Below, one piece after another: positions 7,602 through 14,966 of a DNA stretch of 49,677 nt. The notes beneath the pieces are model-generated. The model worked only from the letters and a program-made list of their open reading frames with translations. It was not told where the DNA came from and did no database searches. The translations under genes and the position numbers were made by a program. Source of the stretch: an uncultured Clostridia bacterium (GTDB lineage: Bacteria; Bacillota; Clostridia; Oscillospirales; Oscillospiraceae); NCBI GenBank assembly GCA_947365965.1, contig CANAZG010000013.1:1-49677 (forward strand), in the 5' to 3' direction. Each line of letters begins with the position of its first letter. Position 1 is the first letter of the stretch.

Positions 7602-8878
7602 GAGGACGGCGGTGGCGGGACATGGGCCTGCGGCCCGCCTACGCTCTGTACGCCCTGGCCGCCTTTGCCGCCGCCACCGCGCTGTGCATAGTCCTCAGCC
7701 GGGGCCTGGACAGCGTGCGGTGGAGCATCCTCCGGCGGTGTCTGGACCGCAGCGAGGTCCACACCATCCGGCTGGAGGACCTGCCGACGGCCGGCGGCTT
7801 CTCCTATGCGGTGCTCTACAGCGATGGGGAGGCCATGACCTTCTCTGCCGACGGGCGGGACCTGCGCCTGGAGCGGGACGTGGAGGGCGCGGCGCTGGAG
7901 CTGGTGCTCACGCCGGAGCTGCCCGCCGGGGACCGGCGGGCCTTTTTCCTCCTGGGGGCGGCGCAGCTGCTGCTGGTGCCTCTGTGCTACGGGGGCTGCG
8001 CCGTGCTGTGCGCCGCCGCCTTCTACCGGCGCCGGCTGGCGGAGGCCCTGCGCCTGCTGGAGGACGCCTCGGCCCGGATTGCCGCCGGGCGGCTGGACTT
8101 CTCCCTGCGCTACGGCCGGGAGGACGAGATGGGCCGGCTGTGCCGGTCCTTTGAGACCATGCGCTCCGCCTTGGCGGAGAGCCAGCGGGCCATGTGGCGG
8201 CAGATGGAGGAGCGGGGGCGGCTGAACGCCGCCTTCTCCCACGATCTGCGCACGCCCCTCACCGTGCTCAAGGGCCACGCGGGGATGCTCCTCTCGGGCA
8301 TTCCCCAGGGGGAGCTGACAGAGGAGGAGGTCCTGGAGGAGGTGCGGGTGATGAGCCTGCACATTGACCGGCTGGAGAGCTACGTGGAGGCCATGGCCCG
8401 GCTGCGGCGGCTGGAGGACGTGGAGGTCCGGCGGGGCCCCACCAACAGCCGTGTCCTGCTCTCGGACTTGGCGGACACGGCGGAGATCCTGCGAAATGGG
8501 CGGGACCTGGTGTGGACCGTCCACGGGGAGGGCGTGTGGAACGTAGACGGGGAGATCGTGGTCCAGGTGTGCGAGAACCTACTGACCAACGCTTTCCGCC
8601 ACAGCCGGAGCCAGGTGGAGGTGTCCGTGTCCGCCGAGGGGGGCGCACTGTGCGTGGTGGTGTCCGACGACGGCCGGGGCTTCTCCCGCCGGGCCCTGGA
8701 GAGGGCCATGGAGCCCTTCTATCGGGAGGTCAGCGGCGGCCGGATGGGCATGGGCCTGCATATCTGTAAGCTCCTGTGCGAGCGCCACGGCGGGGATCTG
8801 TCCATCTGCAACAACGCCAGGGGCGGCGGCCTGGTCTGCGCCAGTTTCGCCTTTCAGGGCCCCTTGCTGAAAAAATAA
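7589..8878 (+). CDS. Sensor histidine kinase, two transmembrane segments, HAMP
   Basis: A 429-aa kinase. The ATG at 7589 (MEQVRGRRW) was preferred to a GTG at 7577. Membrane segments are near residues 16-38 and 118-146, with a short extracytoplasmic loop of about 80 residues between them, followed by a HAMP region. The phosphorylated His is at about residue 218 in FSHDLRTPLTVLKGH. The ATP-binding domain carries the N box (CENLLTNAFRHS), the G1 box (VSDDGRGFS) and G2 (GMGLHICKLLCERHGG). It is the partner of the overlapping response regulator gene. The small extracellular loop suggests sensing at the membrane rather than a large ligand domain. Confidence 0.94.
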   Translation: MEQVRGRRWRDMGLRPAYALYALAAFAAATALCIVLSRGLDSVRWSILRRCLDRSEVHTIRLEDLPTAGGFSYAVLYSDGEAMTFSADGRDLRLERDVEGAALELVLTPELPAGDRRAFFLLGAAQLLLVPLCYGGCAVLCAAAFYRRRLAEALRLLEDASARIAAGRLDFSLRYGREDEMGRLCRSFETMRSALAESQRAMWRQMEERGRLNAAFSHDLRTPLTVLKGHAGMLLSGIPQGELTEEEVLEEVRVMSLHIDRLESYVEAMARLRRLEDVEVRRGPTNSRVLLSDLADTAEILRNGRDLVWTVHGEGVWNVDGEIVVQVCENLLTNAFRHSRSQVEVSVSAEGGALCVVVSDDGRGFSRRALERAMEPFYREVSGGRMGMGLHICKLLCERHGGDLSICNNARGGGLVCASFAFQGPLLKK

Positions 8879-8917
8879 GCCCCCGGCGGAGGACGCAGCG
8901 GTCCCTCTGCCGGGGGC
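8879..8917 (-). terminator. Terminator between convergent kinase and chemoreceptor genes
   Basis: The stem GCCCCCGGC...GCCGGGGGC, extended by GGAGG/CCTCT, lies between two converging genes. Read on the minus strand it is followed by TTATTTTTT, so it works best for the chemoreceptor; on the plus strand the tail is only TATTCCC. Confidence 0.75.
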
Positions 8918-8944
8918 TATTCCCGCCCCGGAAAATATTCCTTT

Positions 8945-10615
8945 TTACACCTGACGGAGGCGGAAGGTCCTGACCAGCTGCTTCAACACGCTGGCCTGGG
9001 CGCTGAGCTCCTGGCTGGTGGCCGCGCTCTCCTCCGCAGTGGAGGAGTTGGTCTGCACAACGCCGGTGATCTGCCCGATCTGATCCTGGATCTGCTCCAC
9101 CGCGCCCGCCTGAGTCTGGGCGTCGGCGGCAATGGCGTTGATGGTCTCCACGATCCCGTTGGCGTTTGCCACGACGCCCTCCAGCTGTCTGGCCGTGGCG
9201 TCGGCAATCTGCGTCCCCTGGTTCACTGCGGCAATGGAGCGTCCAATCAGGGCCGAGGTGGACTGCGACGCCTCCGCGCTCTTGGCTGCCAGATTGCGGA
9301 CCTCGTCCGCCACCACGGCAAAACCCTTGCCCGCCGCGCCAGCCCGGGCGGCCTCCACGGCCGCGTTCAAGGCCAGGATGTTGGTCTGGAAAGCGATGTC
9401 CTCAATGGTCTTGATGATCTTCTCAATCTCGTTGGAGCTGTCGGTGATCTCCCGCATGGCGCCGGTCATCTCCTGCATCCTCTGGTTGCCCTCGGCAAGC
9501 TGACTGCCCATCCCGTCCACCTGCTCCCGGGCCCGCTGGACGCTCTCCGCGGTCTGCTTGACGCTGTTCGTCACAGAGCGGATGGTCTCCTCCAGCTCCT
9601 CCACAGCGCCGGTCTGCTCCATGGAACCCTGGCTGAGGGCCTGGGCGGCAACGGACATCTGCTCCGCGCCGGCGGAGACATGCTCCGCGCTGGAGACGAT
9701 CTGTCCCACCGTGGAGTTGAGCCTCTGGAGGATATCGTTCAGGGAGGTGCGGATGGCGGCAAAGTCGCCGACATACTCCTGGGTGATCTGCACCGTCAGA
9801 TCGCCGTTGGCAATGGCCTCCAGCATGTGGGAGATCTCCCCGATATAGTTTCTCAGGCGGCTGATGGTGTTGTCAAAGCATTTGGACAGCGTCCCGATCT
9901 CATCGTTGGAGTCGATCTCCACCATCATGGTCTGGTGCTGGTTCAGGCCCAGATCTCCCTGCTCCAGCGTCTGGGCCAGAATGGTCAGGCGGAAGAGGGG
10001 CTTGGAAACGGTCCTCTTGATATAGGCTCCGATCAGCATGATTCCGATCGTAATCAGCGCAACGCCGGATAAAAAGGACAGCGCCACCGTCAGGCCGATC
10101 TGGCCCAGCGCGTCAGTCATGGAGATTCCGGCAAAGATCAGGCCGTCAATCTGGCCGTTGGCGTCGTATGTAGGGACATAGGAGCACAGGTGCTTCTCCC
10201 CCAGAATCGTGGCCTGCCCCACATAGCTTTTGCCCTGCTTGAGCACAATCTCCGCAATGTCGCTGGAGAGCCGGGTACCCACGGCCCGCTGTCCATTCTG
10301 CTGAATGGTGGTGTGGGCCCGCTCATCCCCATGGAAGATGGTAAACTCACAGCCCATCTCCTCCTTGAGCGCGTCCAAAAGCGGCGTCTCGTCATCATCG
10401 CCGGTATAGGCGGCCAGCTCATAGGCCAGCACGTTGGTGCCGCTGACGCATTCCTTCTGCATCATCGACATGGTGAGCCGGTAGAACATCAGCACGCACA
10501 GCACCACCACCAGGGTGATGCTCACGCCCAGCATCGCCGCTACCAGGTTTCCCACCTTGCGGCCAATGCGTTTCATCTTCTGCGTATCGTTTCCACTGTG
10601 TGCAATAGGCGCCAT
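8945..10615 (-). CDS. Methyl-accepting chemotaxis protein
   Basis: A 556-aa chemoreceptor. The first membrane segment is near residues 22-46, a periplasmic-type sensor domain (about 47-180, with a Cache-like [14 protein letters not shown] close to its end) follows, then a second membrane segment (about 183-208) and HAMP. The C-terminal coiled coil has the conserved tip [20 protein letters not shown] and [20 protein letters not shown], which bind CheW/CheA. It senses a small molecule outside the cell and signals to the flagellar motor or another CheA output. The ATG is preceded by AGGAGAG. No other chemotaxis gene is present in the window. The leader of more than 200 bases contains a riboswitch-like structure. 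Confidence 0.95.
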   Translation of the reverse strand: MAPIAHSGNDTQKMKRIGRKVGNLVAAMLGVSITLVVVLCVLMFYRLTMSMMQKECVSGTNVLAYELAAYTGDDDETPLLDALKEEMGCEFTIFHGDERAHTTIQQNGQRAVGTRLSSDIAEIVLKQGKSYVGQATILGEKHLCSYVPTYDANGQIDGLIFAGISMTDALGQIGLTVALSFLSGVALITIGIMLIGAYIKRTVSKPLFRLTILAQTLEQGDLGLNQHQTMMVEIDSNDEIGTLSKCFDNTISRLRNYIGEISHMLEAIANGDLTVQITQEYVGDFAAIRTSLNDILQRLNSTVGQIVSSAEHVSAGAEQMSVAAQALSQGSMEQTGAVEELEETIRSVTNSVKQTAESVQRAREQVDGMGSQLAEGNQRMQEMTGAMREITDSSNEIEKIIKTIEDIAFQTNILALNAAVEAARAGAAGKGFAVVADEVRNLAAKSAEASQSTSALIGRSIAAVNQGTQIADATARQLEGVVANANGIVETINAIAADAQTQAGAVEQIQDQIGQITGVVQTNSSTAEESAATSQELSAQASVLKQLVRTFRLRQV

Positions 10616-10761
10616 ATGTTTCTCTCCTGATGAATGATTGTATTTGGGGTCTCTGCAATTTCATTTGAGAATCTGTGCGCGGCCTTCCTCCTGCTGTCAT
10701 CGAGCGCTGGACCGCCGGCGGCGGGCCGCTTGCTATCCTCTCACTCCTTTTCCCGATGATT

Positions 10762-10834
10762 TTTGGGTAAGCAGAACATGCCCATCGAACGCCGGAGGCT
10801 TTGCACGGCCCCGCAGACGGATGACAGACCCAAA
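10762..10834 (-). promoter_or_regulatory. Structured leader of the chemoreceptor gene, possible GEMM-type riboswitch
   Basis: Read on the minus strand, TTTGGGT (10834-10828) and ACCCAAA (10768-10762) enclose a 60-base domain. Inside is GCAAAGCCTCCGGC, identical to the central joining strand of known class I cyclic-di-GMP aptamers. The final CTTACC resembles their closing GTTACC. Arguments against: I cannot find a GNRA tetraloop in the first hairpin or its receptor. An extended -10 (TGCTATATT, about 10836-10844) lies so close that the transcript would begin within the first arm, shortening it to GGGT/ACCC. The rest of the 430-base gap (10616-11047) contains no gene that I can support. Confidence 0.35.
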
Positions 10835-10985
10835 CAATATAGCACAGTTCGTTTGTAAATGGAAGCCCTATTTTGCGCCGGTTTGTCCGGCGGCGGAGGG
10901 GGCTGTTTTTTCGCTGACTATGTACATTTCAGGTGCATTACAGGGGAAAAACGGATTTTTTCGGAGAAAACGCCCTCCGGCCCTA

Positions 10986-11014
10986 TTGTCAAACCCGGTC
11001 CGGGCGGATATAAT
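10986..11014 (+). promoter_or_regulatory. Sigma-A promoter of the P1 peptidase gene
   Basis: TTGTCA and TATAAT with exactly 17 bases between them, about 35 bases before the start codon. Confidence 0.85.
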
Positions 11015-11047
11015 AGAGCCAACACAGAAGAAGGGAGCGAGAATGCC

Positions 11048-12082
11048 ATGGGTATTCCCAGAATCGAGCCGCTGGACCTCCACGCCACCCTGCCCAGCGG
11101 GCCCCGCAATCTCATCACCGACGTAGCCGGCGTGCGGGTGGGCCATGTCACCATCCAGCAGGGGGAGGTGAACACCGGGGTCACGGCGGTGCTGCCCCAC
11201 CCGGGGAACCTGTTTCTGGACAAGGTGATGGCCTCGGCGGCGGTCATCAACGGCTTTGGCAAGAGCGCGGGGATTTTGCAGGTCCAGGAGCTGGGGACCA
11301 TCGAGACACCCATCCTCCTCACCAACACCCTCAGCGTGGGCACGGCCTTCACCGGCCTGTGCCGGTACGTGCTGGAGCAGAACGCCGGCGCGGGGGTTTA
11401 CACAGGCTCGGTCAACTGTCTGGTGACGGAGTGCAACGACGGCCGCCTCAACGACATTCAGGGCCTCCATGTCCGGGAGGAGCACGTCCTCCAGGCCATC
11501 TCCGCCGCCAGGGAGACCTTTGAGGAGGGGGCCGTGGGCGGCGGCACCGGCATGTGCTGCCTGGGTCTGAAGGGGGGCATCGGCTCCGCCTCCCGGGTGG
11601 TGGACCTGGACGGGACAGCCTGCACCGTGGGCGCGCTGGTGATGGCCAACTTCGGCAGGGCCGGGGATCTGATGATCGGCGGCCGGCACATCGACACCCG
11701 CTCCGCCGGGGACCGGCTGGCCGTGAAGGACGACGGGTCCATCATCATGCTCCTGGCCACGGACGTTCCCCTCTCCGAGCGGCAGCTGGGCCGGGTGGCC
11801 CGCCGCACGGCGGTGTCCCTGGGCCGCACCGGCTCCTACTGCGGAAACGGCAGCGGGGACATCGCCATCGCCTTCACCACCGCCAACCGGGTGCCCCACC
11901 GGGGCGGGGCGGCTATCGAGGCATACCGGATGGTCCGGGACGACCGGATTGACCCAGTATTCCTGGCCGCTGTGGAGGCGGTGGAGGAGGCCATCATCAG
12001 CGCCCTCTACCACGCCCGGACCCTCACCGGCTTCCAGGGCAGGACCTCGGTGGGCCTGCGGGATTTCCTGGGTCTGGCGTAG
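11048..12082 (+). CDS. P1 family peptidase (DmpA/BapA-type N-terminal-nucleophile hydrolase)
   Basis: A 344-aa protein of the DmpA family, which processes itself between a Gly and a Ser and then uses the new N-terminal Ser as nucleophile. The expected motif is present as YCGNGSGDIAIAFTT, placing the cut at G268-S269. The N-terminal part has the family's NLITDVAGVRVGH and a Gly-rich GAVGGGTGM. Known members are L-aminopeptidase/D-esterases or beta-peptidyl aminopeptidases; the substrate here is unknown. The start at 11048 follows AAGGGAG and a consensus promoter. The next gene begins 25 bases downstream in the same direction. Confidence 0.92.
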   Translation: MGIPRIEPLDLHATLPSGPRNLITDVAGVRVGHVTIQQGEVNTGVTAVLPHPGNLFLDKVMASAAVINGFGKSAGILQVQELGTIETPILLTNTLSVGTAFTGLCRYVLEQNAGAGVYTGSVNCLVTECNDGRLNDIQGLHVREEHVLQAISAARETFEEGAVGGGTGMCCLGLKGGIGSASRVVDLDGTACTVGALVMANFGRAGDLMIGGRHIDTRSAGDRLAVKDDGSIIMLLATDVPLSERQLGRVARRTAVSLGRTGSYCGNGSGDIAIAFTTANRVPHRGGAAIEAYRMVRDDRIDPVFLAAVEAVEEAIISALYHARTLTGFQGRTSVGLRDFLGLA

Positions 12083-12107
12083 CCGCGGCAGGACAACAGA
12101 GGAAACC

Positions 12108-12746
12108 ATGGAAATAGAGAGAATCGACGGCTATACGGACCCCCGCTTTTCGCCGGAGGTCCTGCGCCAGCACGGCGCGTTTTTGGCGGACGGACAGCCC
12201 TGGTCCTTCCGGATCGTCTCGGACAGGGAGGCGGTGGTCTCCGTCCCGGACGGGAATCTGGCGGGTCTGGAGGAGGCGGCGGACTGCTTCCGGTTCTACG
12301 CGGAGCACATTACCGCCTTTTACGATGAGGCCGGCCAGTGCCTCCTCCGCCTGCCGGAGGTGGCGCGGCGGGAGGTGGAGATCGCCGCCCTCCAGCCCAC
12401 CCAGTTCTCCGTGGATCGGGAGAAGTGCGCGGCTGTGGGCAGCTTCCTCCGCAGCGGCTCGGATCTGGTGATCCCGGTGGCGGAGCTGGAGGGGGCGCTG
12501 TGTACGCTGGACGGCCACACCCGGCTGTACACGGCCTGGCAGAGAGGGATCCGGACAGCTATGGTCTTTGTCTCCCAGACGGAGCCTGCGGATCTCGCCT
12601 GGCTTGCCGACTTCGTGGCCGAGGCCCGGCGGCGAGGGGTGTTCCATATCCCAGACATGGCCCTGTATGGCCACCAGGAGCAGGAGGAGAAGTGGATCGG
12701 CTGGTGTCAGTCCTATTTTGCGGGCAAAAATGGATCGAATGAATAG
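12108..12746 (+). CDS. Hypothetical protein, 212 aa, co-transcribed with peptidase
   Basis: I do not recognise this protein. It is soluble, acidic, without a signal peptide or membrane segment. The sequence LEGALCTLDGHTRLYTAWQRG, with Asp, Gly and His close together, resembles the ParB/Srx-like fold's DGNHRL element seen in proteins that read 'what to include in a list', but the rest does not establish the family. The ATG is preceded by AGAGGA. It lies 25 bases after the P1 peptidase gene and ends at a strong terminator, so the two probably form a two-gene operon. The coding pattern (strong G/C at third positions) agrees with a real gene. Confidence 0.75.
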   Translation: MEIERIDGYTDPRFSPEVLRQHGAFLADGQPWSFRIVSDREAVVSVPDGNLAGLEEAADCFRFYAEHITAFYDEAGQCLLRLPEVARREVEIAALQPTQFSVDREKCAAVGSFLRSGSDLVIPVAELEGALCTLDGHTRLYTAWQRGIRTAMVFVSQTEPADLAWLADFVAEARRRGVFHIPDMALYGHQEQEEKWIGWCQSYFAGKNGSNE

Positions 12747-12750
12747 GCCG

Positions 12751-12787
12751 GGCGGCCGGAGGAGATTCTCCTCCGGCCGCCTGTTTT
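12751..12787 (+). terminator. Rho-independent terminator after the 212-aa gene
   Basis: A nearly perfect hairpin with arms GGCGGCCGGAGGAGA and its complement is followed by TGTTTTTT, 4 bases after the stop codon. Confidence 0.92.
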
Positions 12788-12881
12788 TTCAGCAAAAACA
12801 TGAAATAAATGCCGTTCCGCCGCCAGGGATATTCTCTCCCGTTGGGGACACACTACGCCCAAAGGGAGGGAGAACGGGAAC

Positions 12882-13661
12882 ATGAAAAAAATGAAATCCG
12901 CGCTTCTGGCGCTGCTCCTCCTGCCGGTGTGGGGCTGCTCCCGGCCGGCGGAGCTGGAGAGTCCGGCCGCCGGGCCGGCGGAGATCCCGATGGAGATCCT
13001 GGGGGAGCTGGACATAGACACCCTGGAGACCCTGGTGGAGGAGCCCAAGTACGTGGCCCTGACCTTTGACGACGGCCCCCGGGCCAGCACCACTTCCCGG
13101 CTGCTGGACGGCCTGCTGGAGCGGGGCGCGGCGGCTACCTTCTTCGTCATCGGCCAGCAGATCCCGGGCAACGAGGCCCTGCTGCGGCGGATGGCTGCGG
13201 AGGGCCACCAGATCGGCAACCACACCTACTCCCACGTCCGGCTGGCCGGCGCGGACAAGGATGCGGTGGTGGAGGAGATCCACAAGACCGAGGTGATGCT
13301 CCAGGCCGCAGTGGGCCAGGGGAGCTTCTGGCTGCGCCCGCCCTACGGCCGCATGGACGAGCAGCGGGCGGAGCTGGTGAACACCCCCATGATCTACTGG
13401 TCCGTGGACCCCCAGGACTGGAAGCTCCTGGACGCGGCCAAGGTGGCGGACGCGGTGACCGGGTGCGTGTGCCCGGGGGACATCATTCTGCTCCACGACT
13501 TCTACCCCACCAGCGTGGACGCGGCCCTGGAGATCGTGGACAGACTTCAGGACCGGGGCTTTTCCTTTGTCACCGTGGAGGAACTCTTTCGCATCCAAGG
13601 GGTGGAGCCCCAGACCGGCGTACTCTACGCCTGCCCCGAGCGGACCCGCTGCCTGGAGTAA
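12882..13661 (+). CDS. Polysaccharide deacetylase, predicted lipoprotein
   Basis: A 259-aa NodB-type (CE4) deacetylase. It starts with a short basic region and a hydrophobic stretch ending in VWGCS, a lipobox with C19 as the lipidated residue, so it is probably anchored outside the membrane. Catalytic motifs: TFDDGP (61-66), GNHTYSH (metal-binding His pair), LRPPYG and ILLHDFY. Members remove N-acetyl groups from peptidoglycan or other N-acetylated glycans, with Zn or another divalent metal. It stands alone between a terminator and the PTS operon. TCCCGTT (12837) could pair with AACGGGA just before the start codon and partly hide the ribosome site, which is speculative. Confidence 0.92.
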   Translation: MKKMKSALLALLLLPVWGCSRPAELESPAAGPAEIPMEILGELDIDTLETLVEEPKYVALTFDDGPRASTTSRLLDGLLERGAAATFFVIGQQIPGNEALLRRMAAEGHQIGNHTYSHVRLAGADKDAVVEEIHKTEVMLQAAVGQGSFWLRPPYGRMDEQRAELVNTPMIYWSVDPQDWKLLDAAKVADAVTGCVCPGDIILLHDFYPTSVDAALEIVDRLQDRGFSFVTVEELFRIQGVEPQTGVLYACPERTRCLE

Positions 13662-13724
13662 CACCGTTCAAAGTTTGTTCAAATTTACCAATCTGACCGG
13701 GTAAAAATCGGCATTTTGCGAGAC

Positions 13725-13753
13725 TTGACATTTGAAAATCTTCTTTGTATAAT
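13725..13753 (+). promoter_or_regulatory. Consensus sigma-A promoter of the PTS operon
   Basis: TTGACA and TATAAT with a 17-base spacer, a perfect match to consensus. It lies just upstream of the RAT/terminator switch, consistent with strong initiation controlled by antitermination. Confidence 0.93.
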
Positions 13754-13776
13754 AATCCCATCAAAAATACTGCTGC

Positions 13777-13806
13777 GATCGTGTTACTGTTCAATCAGGC
13801 ATGAGT
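13777..13806 (+). promoter_or_regulatory. RAT site (ribonucleic antiterminator) for a BglG/LicT-type protein
   Basis: GTTACTG (13783-13789), six bases, then CAGGCATGAG reproduces the sacB/licS RAT pattern GTTACTG-N6-CAGGCA. Its 3' half is the 5' arm of the following terminator, so binding of the antiterminator protein would block the terminator hairpin. Confidence 0.82.
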
Positions 13807-13848
13807 TCTTACAAATGGGGGACCATTTTAGGGATTCGTGCCTTTTTA
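13797..13848 (+). terminator. RAT-controlled terminator ahead of the antiterminator gene
   Basis: AGGCATGA pairs with TCGTGCCT and is followed by TTTTTATTT. The loop holds a second perfect hairpin (AAATGG-GGGA-CCATTT). It overlaps the RAT by about 10 bases. Confidence 0.8.
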
Positions 13849-13878
13849 TTTCGCACTCTGGTGTGAAGAGGTGTTGGT

Positions 13879-14694
13879 GTGCGTTCCATCAAGATTTTCA
13901 ATAACAATGCCGTCTCCACCGTGATGCCCGACGGCCGGGAGGCCATTGTGCTGGGGCGGGGGATCGGCTTCAATAAGCGGCCCGGGGACCCCATCAGCGA
14001 GGAGCTGGTGGAGAAGGTCTACTATGTCCAGGATGAGATGCAGACCAAGTTCCTCCAGATGCTCCAGGACGTGCGGCCCGATGTGCTGGAGGCCGCCGAG
14101 CGGATCATCGCCGCTGCGGAGAAGGACGGCTTCTCCATGAGCAACCAGGCCACCATATCCCTCATCGACCACATCAGCTTCGCCATTGAGCGCCAGAGCG
14201 GCGGCGTGAGCCTGCCCAACCTGCTTCTGAGCGAGACCCGGCTTCTCTACCGCCGGGAGTTCGACCTGGGCCGCCGGTCCCTGGATATCATCCGGGAATG
14301 CTGCGGCGTGTCCCTTCCGGAGGACGAGGCGGGCTATATTGCCCTGCACCTCATCTCCATCTCTGTGGACCACAACGCGGCCTACGACATCCTGAAATTC
14401 GTCAAGGGCACCCTGGACATCATCAAGGAGACCTACGGCGTGACCCTGGACGGGGACAGCCTGGACACCATGCGCCTCATCACCCACCTGAAATTCCTGG
14501 CCCAGCGGATCTTCCAGGGCCAGGGCTGGGAGGACGAGGGCATGGAGGACATGTATGAGCTGCTCATCGGCCACCACCCCAGAAACAGGGCCTGTCTGGA
14601 CCGGCTGGACCAGTACTGCCGCTCCGCCTTCGGCTACGCCCTCAACCAGCAGGAGAAGTTCTATCTGCTGGTCCACCTGACCAAGGTGTTCTAG
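13879..14694 (+). CDS. BglG/LicT-family transcription antiterminator
   Basis: A 271-aa protein with the usual three parts: an RNA-binding CAT domain (about 1-56, with FNNNAV and GRGIGF), PRD1 (about 65-170) and PRD2 (about 171-271). The PRD histidines that PTS proteins phosphorylate are visible, for example in LIDHISFAIER, IALHLISISVDHN and LITHLKFL. In the presence of sugar the EIIB component stops phosphorylating the protein, which then binds the RAT and allows readthrough. The GTG start is set by GAAGAGG 7 bases upstream. The RAT/terminator lies in its own leader, so the gene is autoregulated together with the downstream PTS and hydrolase genes. Its stop codon abuts the MITE-like element. 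Confidence 0.95.
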   Translation: MRSIKIFNNNAVSTVMPDGREAIVLGRGIGFNKRPGDPISEELVEKVYYVQDEMQTKFLQMLQDVRPDVLEAAERIIAAAEKDGFSMSNQATISLIDHISFAIERQSGGVSLPNLLLSETRLLYRREFDLGRRSLDIIRECCGVSLPEDEAGYIALHLISISVDHNAAYDILKFVKGTLDIIKETYGVTLDGDSLDTMRLITHLKFLAQRIFQGQGWEDEGMEDMYELLIGHHPRNRACLDRLDQYCRSAFGYALNQQEKFYLLVHLTKVF

Positions 14695-14853
14695 GGCATG
14701 TTTGAAAATTGTCAACACGCCCAAACAACAGGCCTTTTTCCGCCATACTGCGTTAAATTTTCTTGCCATACGACAGTATGCCTGCGAAAATTTGCCTTGT
14801 CTGGCAAAAAAATTCCTTGCTGTTGAGCGTATCGTCAATTATCAAACAAGCCC
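14694..14853 (+). mobile_element. MITE-like 160-bp imperfect palindrome
   Basis: The ends are long imperfect inverted repeats: GGGCATGTTTGAAAATTG at the left and the complement of GGGCTTGTTTGATAATTG at the right. Similarity of the two arms continues inward (GCCATAC / GCCAGAC, AAATTTTC in both) to a central loop CATAC-GACA-GTATG, so almost the whole element can fold into one hairpin. No reading frame for a transposase is present. It begins at the last base of the antiterminator stop codon and is richer in A/T than flanking genes. I see no second copy in the window. Confidence 0.65.
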
Positions 14854-14966
14854 TGATTTCCCATATGGGCAGTCCCCCGGCCCGGCGCCTGACGCGCGGG
14901 GAGCCGGACCGGGTGAACATAGATCTTATATCTCGCCTCAATCAATGATCGAAGGAGAAACAAGCT

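Noticed and set aside
10859..11047. N-terminal extension of the P1 peptidase
   Set aside because: The in-frame extension contains the promoter (10986-11014) and has no ribosome site; the internal ATG at 11048 does.
14854..14966. Second RAT or terminator before the PTS permease
   Set aside because: No GTTACTG...CAGGCA pattern and no hairpin with a T-tract; only a short CCCATATGGG palindrome and the SD site.
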